Shown: piece after piece, positions 15,496 to 26,039 of the stretch | Numbering within the stretch: the stretch's first letter is position 1 | Layout of the letters: every line of letters starts with the position of its first letter | NCBI GenBank assembly: GCA_023238725.1 | Contig: CM041553.1 | Span: 10,191,001-10,255,000 of the forward strand | From: Scortum barcoo | Taxonomy: Eukaryota > Chordata > Actinopteri > Centrarchiformes > Terapontidae | Reading direction: 5' to 3' | Length of the DNA stretch: 64,000 nucleotides | Position numbers and translations under genes: made by a program | Notes under the pieces: generated by a model | Told to the model about the DNA's origin: nothing | The model's input: the letters and a program-made list of their open reading frames with translations, nothing else | The model's database searches: none

Positions 15496-16204
15496 TTACA
15501 GCTGAGCCAGAGAATAAAGAACGTCATTATCATAGATGTCTGATCGATTTGGTTCAGATGGCCGGGTGGGTTCGTTTTGCTCTTTGGCTAGTTTAACAAG
15601 AGAGTACACTCCCGTTGAATTAACCCCAGAGCAGGAAGGTGCATTCATATAAAGACTTGTTGACAAGTTATTACCTCTCTCAGCTGCTAATTCAGTGTCT
15701 TGATGGGTGGAATAATTAGCATAGAGGCCGTCAACATCAGTGTCGGTTGTGTCTTCAAGTCTGATTTCGTCATATTGAACATCCTTGACATAGAAACAGT
15801 TACAAAAATACAAAGTTAAAAAAACAGAAACAAGATATCAAGCACATAAAAAGTTTAAAGAGTCAGTGAAAATTTAAAACATTATTATCTCACTGAAAAA
15901 AAAATGTTACATTGTAAAAATCACAAAACAATAATATAATTGTTTTAAACTTTAAAACTCGAACTCCTCATAAGGTAATTCCTGATCCTCAGAGCCTTTA
16001 AAGTAAAGTCTCCCTAATTACACACTGGTTGATATAATCATTTTATTGAAGGTGATGCCAAATGTTCTGCTGCTCTGCTGTTTCTGAAGTGATATTGGAA
16101 GAAGCATAGACAAGGTTTATTCTGACCCTGATACTGAAAACTGTGGCAGAAGCCTTCAGGTAATCATCCCACAGCAACTAAGGTTTCTATGTATTCTTTC
16201 TCTT

Positions 16205-16246
<42 letters not shown>

Positions 16247-18374
16247 TTATAATAATGATAAAGAAGAAGAATTCAAAAGTGCAATACAAATGTTACAGTA
16301 ATTATTATTATTTAATAAATAAAACATAAAGCCAAAAAACTTCCAACATGTTTCCCCATTAATTTTCAAATGATTCTCTAAAAATTGAACAGAACAGCCC
16401 TCAGACTGATGTGGAATAAAGCACTTTTGCACTACTTTATGTCTCATGTTCTCTTTGTACTTGTGTGAAGTTATTTTATGTATACTGTTTGAGCATTGTT
16501 AGTTGGAGTGTGAGAATTAAGAATTTCACACTGCTTCACTGTAATGGCTGCACACATGACAGTGAAGACTTTAAATTTGAATAAAGACACAGTCAGACTG
16601 CCTCTCTGTGTTACAGTTTTTCTTCATGCCTTGTTGTTTCCCTGGTGTTTTCTGCCTTGTGTTTCTTGTTTCTTGTTTTGTCTCTCCCTCACAGTATATA
16701 TACCGGTCCATTTCCTTTGTTCTTTGTCCGATCATCAATGTCATAAAATGAGTGTGCGGAGAATCCCCTTGTATTAATAATACTGTAAACTTCCCACCCC
16801 CCAAAAGATCTGATATTCTAGATGTTCTTTTTTTATTATTGACTCTGAGCTCAGCTTTGTAAAGGTGTCCTAAATGGCATTAAAGTAAGACATGAGAGAA
16901 GAATGGCACTGAAAGAGAGACTGGGAGAGAAAGCCTGAGCCTCAGACAAGCTGAGTGAACCACAAGCAAGCTGTAAGTTGGTTTCAAGGCATGTTGTAAC
17001 ATGGTTTCAGAATCAGACTAAAGGAAACTCACCTCGCGTGCGTGTTCTTGTGGCGTGCTAGCACTTGACACAACTTCTGAAAAGATATGGGGCAATATTC
17101 ATTTATATGTCTGGTTGAGCATCAGTGTTGAGCCGTGTGTGTGGTGATTTGTGGGTCTTACTTGGTTGTTTCTTCATCATCTTCTTCATAATCATCAGCA
17201 GAAACAGCAGTGTGGCTACTATGACAATGACACCAATCATCAAATATAGTACACGCCCTGGCAAAGAAAGTCAGAGAGGAAGACTGAATAAAAAAAGATC
17301 CATCACTCTTCATCATACCGAGCACTGCTTGTTCCTCACATCCTCTTTGCTATAAATTCATATTTTAATAATCTGTAACTTGCTTGTACTTGCAATACCA
17401 TCCTAATGTCTCTGTTAGCATAAGTGAAATAAATATTTTTTAATTTATCAATAGGGCATTCAAGTGTTTTGATAATGTAATAATTAACCAGAATGATGTT
17501 TTATGCCTATTTCCCTGTGGCATCATTTTATCAATTAAATGTACATGAAGTGTGTCTATATAAATGATAGCAATCTACTGTATGTAAGCTCAGATGAGCG
17601 CACTTCATACCAGCTCCTTGTGTTGCTGATGCAGCAGGTGTGATCGTAGAATGGATGATGTATGCTGTAGATGGATCAGTAATAATATGTAAGCCATCTG
17701 AAGAAGAATTGGAGCTATTTGTAACAGCAAATGAGAGAGTTGAAGCATCAGTGACTGCTGTTGGAGTTGTCTTGGGACTGGAAGGCTCAGCTGAAAATAA
17801 CAAATTTAATTGTATTGTATTTTAATGTATCGACTATTTGGACAGTTGTTACTTTTGACAAAGGAGTGGTATTCTTTGAAATAAAAATGAAGGGCTTAAA
17901 CTTACCATCTGTAACTTGAAGATTCACCTCTATGAATGAATCATGGCCAACTCTCTCCACTCTGCATTGATATTTCTTAGCATCTGACTTTTGGAGATTA
18001 GTGAAAGTCACAAATAAACCATCTGCACTGTTAGTTAACTCTATTCGGTTCTTATGTTCGGTCTTTTTATATGCTGCTTTGACGATGATGTCTTTGTCAT
18101 TGCATGGACTTTCACAAAGGTACTTAACATTAGATTTTACATCACTCCATGTTTTCCAGCCAGAGCATTTGACCGTCACATTTTCACCAACACGGCCGCT
18201 CACGTCGAGAGTCATCATTCCCACAATACACAGAGCTATAAGTGGAAATACAGGAAATATTTATTTGTTGTTGTTGTATGTATACACAAGCAGTACAATC
18301 AGTGCAAATGGAGAAAATAGAGAAAAATTTAACTCACCAGAAAGAAGACAAGAGTACACATAGATTTTTATCAT
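15496..18374 (-). CDS. CD300/CMRF35-like inhibitory immune receptor (gene 1), six exons, 324 aa
   Basis: Predicted leukocyte surface receptor of the CD300/pIgR-like family. Exons on the minus strand are 18374-18338, 18235-17906, 17790-17611, 17257-17162, 17076-17033 and 15783-15496. All have GT..AG borders and the phases fit (1,1,1,1,0), giving 975 nt with stop. Residues 1-20 are a signal peptide. Residues 22-122 form one V-type Ig domain with the Cys36-Cys103 pair, a close Cys53/Cys57 pair typical of CD300/TREM/pIgR domains, and a D97xxxY101xC103 motif. Exon 3 is a Ser/Thr-rich stalk. Exon 4 is a transmembrane helix (about 186-207) followed by a Lys/Met-rich stop-transfer segment. The last exon has seven tyrosines, including an ITIM, VQYDEI, at Tyr233, and YMNA and YDND motifs that could bind SH2 adaptors. 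Inhibitory signalling is inferred from the ITIM. A minus-strand AATAAA lies at 14487-14482, but the 3' end is unproven. Exact orthology within the fish CD300-like group cannot be settled here. Confidence 0.88.
16206..16245. repeat. (ATA)n microsatellite in the last intron of gene 1
   Basis: About thirteen ATA units between exons 5 and 6 of gene 1. Confidence 0.9.
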
Positions 18375-18439
18375 CGTGTAAATGACAGCAAGTGTGCAAG
18401 AATTAAACAGGTCAGCCGGTCTACAGTATTTTTAACTTC

Positions 18440-18450
18440 CACTTCCTCTC
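18440..18450 (-). promoter_or_regulatory. PU.1/ETS-like site upstream of gene 1
   Basis: The minus strand reads GAGAGGAAGTGGAAGT, a PU.1/ETS core followed by a second GGAAGT. It lies about 66 nt before the start codon at 18374. Promoters of myeloid receptors often carry purine-rich PU.1 sites this close to the start. The call rests on motif and position only. Confidence 0.4.
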
Positions 18451-18486
18451 ACACTTTCAATGCTTCGAGCTCCTCCCTCTCTTTGG

Positions 18487-18517
<31 letters not shown>

Positions 18518-19545
18518 TCACAAATACACTCACATAAACTCACCCAAACAAACACACTCTCACACTCACACAAACGTAGAGAATAATGTATAAGATTGTA
18601 AATGTGCACAAAACATACACATAAACATTATTTATTCAGAATGTGAACAGAGCAAAGCAAAATGCAATACAGAAACTTAAGACATACTGTATATGGACAT
18701 GAATTTGACATTTAAAAACCACAGAAATTACACACCACATGCAAGTGAATCCTGATAGCAAGTCTAAATGCACCATCTTAAAAAAACATCAACTTCTTCA
18801 CATGTTCTTTGTTGTGTGAAATTCAAATTCAAAGCAAAGAAAAACACACAAGACAAAGTTTTTTCTGCAGTCTTTAGAGGAATGGCTGCACTATTAGTAA
18901 AAAGAATCGAGTTTAGCTTTTAGCTGTACTTTAGAAAAATAATTCTTAATCCTAAAATGTTATGAATTAGTTTGTGGAGCAACTTTTTATCCACAAACAG
19001 GCGATGAGCACCTTTGATTTGACTGTTTCAACAGGTTTTTGCAAGTACAAAACAAATCTACAAGACAAGTATGCATATTTGTGTGTTAATCAGAGTGAAT
19101 CCAAGTCTATGAGATGCTGCTTGTGTCCACGGACATCGACTCCAGAACAGCATTCTGGGAAAATAAAGAAAAGAAAATACTGTTCAGAAAAGCTATGGAC
19201 AATACACATTCTGTCAGATTCATCAGATCAATATTTATTCAGATGATGTGGGACAGTTTAGACCACTAGACAAGGAAACCACAAAGAAAGAATAAAACAA
19301 TGGTTATTTTTCCGTTTTAGTTACCGCTTTATTTTATTTACCGTATATTGGTTTACTAACTTCCTTCTGTTCCTCTCGGCGCGCTTGACAAGTTACCTCG
19401 GTGGGACCGGCTCATTACAGAGAAACAAGCACAGGGTTCCCACTGATTCTCTGTCTTTGGTGAATGGTATTTTTATGTATATTTATTATATGTTACCATA
19501 TGTTATTTGTTATAATTATTATCGTCATATAATTTAAAACCCTAG

Positions 19546-19965
19546 TGTAACGATGGGCTAACAGAACAGGTGGACTCAAATGCAGGACAGGAGACCGGCA
19601 CAATTTCTAAGGTTTTAATAGAGGAAGTCTTACAAAACACACAGTCTTGGTTTTTTGGTTCTTGGCGAGAATGTTGGCTCGATCTCTGGTAACAATGAAC
19701 AATGAAACGTGGACACATGAACAAGAAGCTACGATCTGGCAACGAGACAGGGGAAACGTAGACAATATACACAAGAGGTGATGGGAACCAGGTGGAAACA
19801 ATCAGGGTGGGGCAGACAATCACACAGGTGGGAAACACACAATGGCAGGAAGTTTAAGGGACCTGAAACGAGAGGAGAGTTAGGGATTTCAAAATAAAAG
19901 ACAGAACAGGAAACAGAGACATGACAGACATGAAAACTTAAACATGACGAGACATAACACCTAAT
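19546..19965. repeat. Probable dispersed repeat in the spacer (unit 1 copy)
   Basis: Starts near TGTAACGATGGGCTAAC and ends near ACGAGACATAACACC. The style (AGGTGGACTCAAATGCAGGA at one end, purine-rich middle) resembles a common teleost dispersed repeat that I cannot name firmly. Because it is only copied with the unit (25302-25720), mobility is not shown here. Open frames inside it are not genes. Confidence 0.4.
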
Positions 19966-20284
19966 GCCCCCAATCTCCCCCCTTATGTGAGACCGGTCCG
20001 TGTTGCAAACAAAGTTGGTTTAGACCACTCAGCCCATTAATCAATCAAAGTTGTGACATATCTTATCAGATGAGTTTAAAAAACACATGATCTGCACTCT
20101 GTGAGAACAAAACATTTGCCGTATGTTACCAGAGCAGAATCAAATCAAGTGGAATAAGAAAAACATTTGACTGTCAGACAGTGCAGCATACTGCCTTGTC
20201 AAAGGAGCCATCTCTTTGTTAAAAGAGTCGCTGCAGGCCACATTGAAGAATTTTGGCTTAAGAAAACTGTAGGATATTTTCCAC

Positions 20285-23200
20285 TTAGTACAACTTTTCC
20301 CATAAAATAGTGATGCAATGTCTCTTGTTGCAGGGACCATGAAAAGTTAGCTGTGTGGAGTGACATACCCTTTTGGTGGGTGTGAGGGTGCTGTAGACTT
20401 GGTCTTTATCCTCCGTAAATGGATTGAGAGTTTCATAGACTCCATCAGGACCTGCACTCTGTGGGAATGAAACATGTTAGAATACAAAAAGTATTACGTG
20501 GTGTCAATTCTGTCTTCTCAGCCATAACTTCATCCATAGTTTTTCTCTATATTTGTTTTTGATGCAAAACACAACACACACAGGAGCAACCAACTAATGA
20601 TGACAGTCTGCCTCCATCTTTGTTTTTTCTGAAGTCCTGTTTGATCATGCAAGTTTCTGTCAGATCCTGAGTACCTGGAATTAGCTCTCTGAAATTGAGT
20701 AGGATGTTTAGCTAAGTGTTTGGTTCTGTATCTTGACCGAGTCATCTGGTGTGTGCCTTCTTACAGTTAAATTTTTTGTTGCTATCTCTGTGGTTTCCCC
20801 ATAGACTGTTTAAAAGAACAGGATGTATTTTCTGGGTTTGAAAAGTGAGGTTATTGCAGAAGTGCCTTAAACGTACATTCTTTCTAAGGACCAACAGGTG
20901 TGACTCCACTGGTTACAACAAGTACAATTGTATCAGAGTCTATGAGAAAATGCTCCTAATTCTCACTTGATTTATTAGCACAGTAAAACATTTTTTAATT
21001 AGTTTATGGTCTCAAAATGCCTTGATGTTTCAAAACGGGAGTCTAACCCTAACCCACATTTTAGGTCACTGAAAATGTATGTTGATGAAAAGTTTAGAGT
21101 TTTCAGTGTTGATGTGTGGACATGTAAAAAGGAGCATTTCAGGAACCGTCAAGTCACAATCTCATTTAACTCACAGCCATTTTTGCATTTGTAATGAGCA
21201 TGCAGCTGAAAGAGAAACATCACGGGTTCATTTATGGTGTTGGCACTGCTAGATCTAATTACATATTAAGTTGTCACATAAACATAAATACATTTAGAAT
21301 CAACTAGTCTTTTTAAAGGAAAATAAGATCACTACACATTCTCATGATATTCTTCATGTCTGTATCTGGTAAGTATCACTCACATAGACTTCAGAATTTG
21401 CCTGCATGCTTTTTTTGGGCGTTTGGAACTGTTTTTGTGTTCTCTAGGCACAGATATATTTTGTAAAACAAAGATGGTGTGGACACACCTTTTTGTTTTA
21501 AAGGATGGGAAACATGCATGCATTGGGACTATGACTAAGTGAAGACATTATTGATATAAGGATTCTTTTGCTAGGAACAAGCTAATTTTGTTGTCAGTGC
21601 AAGTGATTTTCACTTGGTGAATAACAAAAAAAGTCATTTCAAGGAATTCTTTATGAGTTGAATTGTCACTAATTCTTGGTAGATTGGTCCTTGTGATGTT
21701 CTGGGTGGTTTTAATCATCCACTGCAGAACCTTCTTGTCTGGGCTGTGCACATGCCATGTTTCCAATAACTTACTCCACATAGAAATATACATTTTGCAG
21801 TTTTCTCCTTGGCGTATCAGGTATTGCTCGAAATACTGGTGTGTCATTATCTAAAAGAGAGGATTGGCTTTCTCATCAAAGGATGACAACAAAGTTCCGC
21901 CCGATGTGTGTTGTGCAATATGAATATTTTACTCGAGCCACTCTGGTATGTGACTTAAACCAAGCACCTGAAAAGCCTCTAGGAACTCAACAGTACTGTC
22001 TTTTGTCATTGCTGTGTAAACAGTAATTAAAAATATATAAAGACTTGATATTCTATATTTTTTGTGGACATCTACTCAGAGCTCAGTGTCCTAAACAGCA
22101 TGAACGTAAGAAATGACTCAAAATTGCAAACCTCACCTCTCTGGTGTCTTCTCTTGTGAGGTTGTAACAACCACTGAAAAACATACAAGACAGAATTTGT
22201 TAATCTGATTGGCCAAAATAATGGAATTGGATGACATATAATATGAATAAGGTACAGTGGCACTCTGGGATGTTTTGGTGCACGAGGCAAACTCTCCCAC
22301 AGATCCCTTCTCAAAGATCTTATAACAGTCACTATGGACAGTTGTTGTCAATTAGAGTAAAAGGCATCCACACATGGTAAGGTAGTTGCCTTTGTCACCT
22401 GTATCACAAACTGCCACTGTATTCAGTCAGTTTGTTTGTCTTACTTATTTGTTGCTTCATCATCTTCCTGGTAAGCATCACTGCCACTAGGACTAAGGAT
22501 ATTATAGAAATGAAGCCTACAATGAAATATGGTGCATTTTCTGGCCAAAGAGAGAGAAGGAGAAAGATTAATTACACTTCTTTGTAAACTTTACTGTAGG
22601 TATATGCCTGGGTTAGCAAATACTAATAATTTCTAAATGACTTAGAACCTGAAAATACAGACAAAATAAAAGTAAAGTCAAAATTATTGTCAGTGTTAAG
22701 ATATCTAGATTCATGGGCAAGCACCAGGTTAATAAATAAACGCTTTAGACAAAGGATGAGTGTTTAAACATGAGTTCATTTGATCATTTTTTCAACCAAT
22801 TTGAAATATTTTGGTTTTCATTTCAAATCAAAAAGCTTTCTTGAGTATGGTCTGCCTTATTGTCTTTTTTCATTTAAAGAATTAAAGTAGTTCATTTTAT
22901 TTTAGTTTATGTTGTCATTAATTCTTTAAATTTTACTGTTGTCTTCTTGTTGTTGTCCTTTTGTCCACTGAACTGTTTTTTGTTTTATATATTATATTAT
23001 ATCTTAACAGTTTGATGCTCGTACTGCACTTGTATCAGACATATAATTTATACTCAAAAATCAATGAAATGTAATGTATTTATCAAACTCAGATGAGCGC
23101 ACTTCTTACCAGCTCCTTGTGTGGCTGATGCAGCAGGTGTGATCGTAAAATGGATGATGTATGCTGTAGATGGATCAGTAATAATATGTAAGCCATTTGA

Positions 23201-23948
23201 AGAAGAATTGGAGCTATTTGTAACAGCAAATGAGAGAGTTGAAGCATCAGTGACTGCTGTTGGAGTTGTCTTGGGACTGGAAGGCTCAGCTGAAAATAAC
23301 AAACACATTATATTTTAATGTATCGACTATTTGGAAAGTTATTACTTTTGACAAAGGAGTGGTATACTTTGAATAAAAATGAAGGGCTTAAACTTACCAT
23401 CTGTAACTTGAAGATTCACCTCTATGTATGAATCGTAGAAAACTCTCTCCACTCTGCATTGATATTTCTTAGCGTCTGACTTTTGGAGATTAGTGAAAGT
23501 CACAAATAAACCATCTGCACTGTTAGTTAACTCTATTCGGTTCTTATGTTCGGTCTTTTTATATGCTGCTTTGACGATGATGTCTTTGTCATAGCATGGA
23601 CTTCTACAAAGGTACTTAACATTAGATTTTACATCACTCCATGTTTTCCAGCCAGAGCATGTGAACGTCACATTTTCACCAACACGGCCGCTCACGTCGA
23701 GAGTCATCATTCCCACAATACACAGAGCTATAAGTGGAAATACAGGAAATATTTATTTGTCGTTGTTGTAGTGTCAGTGCATGAGTGAATTTCAAATGTG
23801 CACATTTCTTTTAATAGTAAACCAGTTGATTACTTGTGATGGCAAACCAGAATGTATACACAAGCAGTACAATCGGTGCAAATGGAGAAAATAGAAAAAA
23901 ATTTAACTCACCAGAAAGAAGACAAGAGTACACATATATTTTTATCAT
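20285..23948 (-). CDS. CD300/CMRF35-like receptor with YxxL tail (gene 2), frame shifted in exon 5
   Basis: Second receptor of the cluster. Exons: 23948-23912 (signal peptide), 23727-23398 (V domain), 23289-23110 (stalk), 22540-22445 (transmembrane), 22173-22137 (short cytoplasmic), and 20458 to a TAA at 20287-20285, or to a GTATGT donor after 20369. Exons 1-4 have the same lengths as in gene 1 (37, 330, 180, 96 nt) and are open. Exon 6 reads DGVYETLNP...DQVYSTLTP, a YxxL-x10-YxxL pair that fits an ITAM-like motif. The transmembrane segment has no charged residue, so signalling through its own tail is more likely than through an adaptor. Exon 5 is 37 nt against 35 nt in the two paralogous copies. 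The extra two bases put exon 6 out of frame and end the protein at 20349-20347 (263 aa) without the tyrosines. Using the next AG (exon start 20456) would restore the frame. It may therefore be functional, alternatively spliced or newly damaged. Confidence 0.75.
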
Positions 23949-24557
23949 CGTGTAAATGACAGCAAGTGTGCAGGAATTAAAGTCAGCTGGTCCACAATAT
24001 TTTTAACTTCCCCTTCTTCTCACCCTTTCAAAGCTTCAAGCTCCTCCCTCTCCTTGGAACACACACACACACACACACACATACAAATACTCTCACATAA
24101 ACTCACCCAAACAAACACACTCTCACACAAACGTAGAGCATAATGTATAAGATTGTAAATGTGAACAAAACAGCAAAACATACACATAAACATTATTTAT
24201 TCAGAATGTGAACAGAGCAAAGCAAAATGCAATACAGAAACTTAAAACATACTGCATATGGACATGAATTTGACATTTAAAAACCACAGAAATTACACAC
24301 CACATGCAAGTGAATCCTGTTAGCAAGTCTAGATGCAGTCTTTAGAGGAATGGCTGCACTATTAGTAAAAATAATCAAGTTTAGCTTTTAGCTGTACTTT
24401 AGCTAAATCATTCTTAATCCTAAAATGTTATGAATTACTTTGTGGAACAACTTTTTATTCACAAACAGGCGATGAGCACCTTTGATTTGATTGTTTCAAC
24501 AGGTTTTTGCAAGTACAAAACAACTATATAAAATAAGTATGCATATTTGTGTGTTAA

Positions 24558-24785
24558 CCCTCCTGTTATGTTCGTTTCTCATTTATGTTCGAACAGCAAT
24601 GATGTTCCTAGGTCAGTTTGTTTAATTATCTAAAAGTGACAAAAAACAAACAAAAAATCCCTATAAAGATTGTTTATATTAGCTCCAATACTAACCATTT
24701 CAGTCAATATTTAGTTCATTGGTTTTCTTTACCTCTCACAATTCTTTTGTTCTGGGTCAAATTGACCCGCAACATAACAGAAGGG
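24558..24785. mobile_element. piggyBac-like MITE, 228 bp, TTAA target duplication
   Basis: Bounded by TTAA on both sides (24554-24557 and 24786-24789), with inverted ends CCCTCCTGTTATGTTC and, read inward from the right, CCCTTCTGTTATGTTG. The right end holds the palindrome GGGTCAAATTGACCC. There is no open frame for a transposase, so it is non-autonomous. The paralogous site in unit 1 (19086-19089) is an intact single TTAA. Confidence 0.85.
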
Positions 24786-24962
24786 TTAATCCGAGTGAAT
24801 CCAAGTCTATGAGATGCTGCTTGTGTCCACGGACATCGACTCCAGAACAGCATTCTGGGAAAATAAAGAAAAGAAAATACTGTTCAGAAAAGCTATGGAC
24901 AATACACATTCTGTGACATTCATCAGATCAATATTTATTCAGATGATGTGGGACAGTTTAGA

Positions 24963-25290
24963 CCAGAGGTCCCCAACCCCCGGGCCGTGGACCACCAGTA
25001 CCGGTCCGTGGGCCATTTGGTACCGGGCCGCAAAGAAGGAATAAAAAAAAATTGTTAGATTTCTCTTCTAGTTACCGTTTTATTTTATTGAATGGATATT
25101 GGTTTACTAACTTCCTTCTGTTCCTCTCGGCGCGCTTGACAAGTTACCTCGGTGGGACCGGCTCATTGCAGAGAAACAAGCACAGGGTTCCCACTGATTC
25201 TCTGTCTTTGGTGAATGGTATTTTTATGTATATTTATTATATGTTACCATATGTTATTTGTTATAATCATTATCGTCATATAATTTAAAA
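24963..25290. mobile_element. hAT-like element end and adjoining repeat sequence
   Basis: Begins CAGAGGTCCCCAACCCCCGG and continues with the GGTACCGGGCCGC block recognisable from widespread vertebrate hAT-type repeats. In unit 1 the matching place (19261-19290) lacks the GC-rich terminal block but keeps the flanking sequence. The inner boundary is not clear. Confidence 0.6.
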
Positions 25291-25301
25291 CCCTAGTGTA
25301 A

Positions 25302-25720
25302 TGATGGGCTAACAGAACAGGTGGACCCAAATGCAGGACAGGAGACCGGCACAATTTCTAAGGTTTTAATAGAGGAAGTCTTACAAAACACACAGTCTTG
25401 GTTTCTTGGTTCTTGGCGAGAATGTTGGCTCGATCTCTGGTAACAATGAACAATGAAACGTGGACACATGAACAAGAAGCTACGATCTGGCAACAGGGAG
25501 ACAGGGGAAACGTAGACAATATACACAATGAGGTAATGGGGAACAGGTGGAAACAATCAGGGTGGGGCAGACAATCACACAGGTGGGAAACACACAATGG
25601 CAGGAAGTTAAGGGACCTGAAACGAGAGGAGAGTTAGGGATTTCAAAATAAAAGACAGAACAGGAAACAGAGACATGACAGACATGGAAACTTAAACATG
25701 ACGAGACATAACACCTAATG
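25302..25720. repeat. Probable dispersed repeat in the spacer (unit 2 copy)
   Basis: Same sequence as at 19546-19965 with a few substitutions and small indels, including three bases in the CAACAGGGAGACAGG stretch. It lies upstream of gene 2 and downstream of the cassette tail exon. Confidence 0.4.
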
Positions 25721-26039
25721 CCCCCAATCTCCCCCCTTATGTGAGACCGGTCCGTGTTGCAAACAAAGTTGGTTTAGACCACTCAGCCCATTAATCAGTC
25801 AAAGTTGTGACATATGTTATCAGATGAGTTTAAAAAACACATGATCTGCACTCTGTGAGAACAAAACATTTGCCGTATGTTACCAGAGCAGAATCAAATC
25901 AAGTGGAATAAGAAAAACATTTGACTGTCAGACAGTGCAGCATACTGCCTTGTCAAAGGAGCCATCTCTTTGTTAAAAAGAGTCGCTGCAGGCCACATTG
26001 AAGAATTTTGGCTTAAGAAAACTGAAGGATATTTTCCAC

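Larger units (their letters stand above)
17590..23085. repeat. Tandem segmental duplication, unit 1
   Basis: Sequence from the 3' end of exon 3 of gene 1, through its promoter and a repeat-filled spacer, to the transmembrane exon of gene 2. It matches unit 2 in the same order. Matching landmarks lie 5700 bp apart at 19111/24811 and 5757 bp apart at 21548/27305, and the spacer is nearly identical between the copies. The breakpoints fall between exon 3 and exon 4 of the receptor genes. Confidence 0.85.

Noticed and set aside
19542..19838. 98-codon minus-strand frame resembling a secreted protein
   Set aside because: It lies inside a probable dispersed repeat, and the sister copy at 25293-25556 has a frame-changing indel.
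21051..21063. TAACCCTAACCC, telomere-like
   Set aside because: Only two units, in spacer sequence that is simply duplicated at 26808; not an interstitial telomere array.
21548..21847. 99-codon minus-strand open frame, also present at 27305-27604
   Set aside because: It is kept in both copies only because the spacer was recently duplicated. The differences between the copies (Q/L, T/I, L/S) all change residues, and no domain or signal is visible. It lies in the intron between exons 5 and 6.
22072..22351. Minus-strand open frames of 72-86 codons over exon 5 of gene 2 and its copies
   Set aside because: They run across a splice acceptor and donor, and only the 35-37-nt exon inside them fits the receptor structure.
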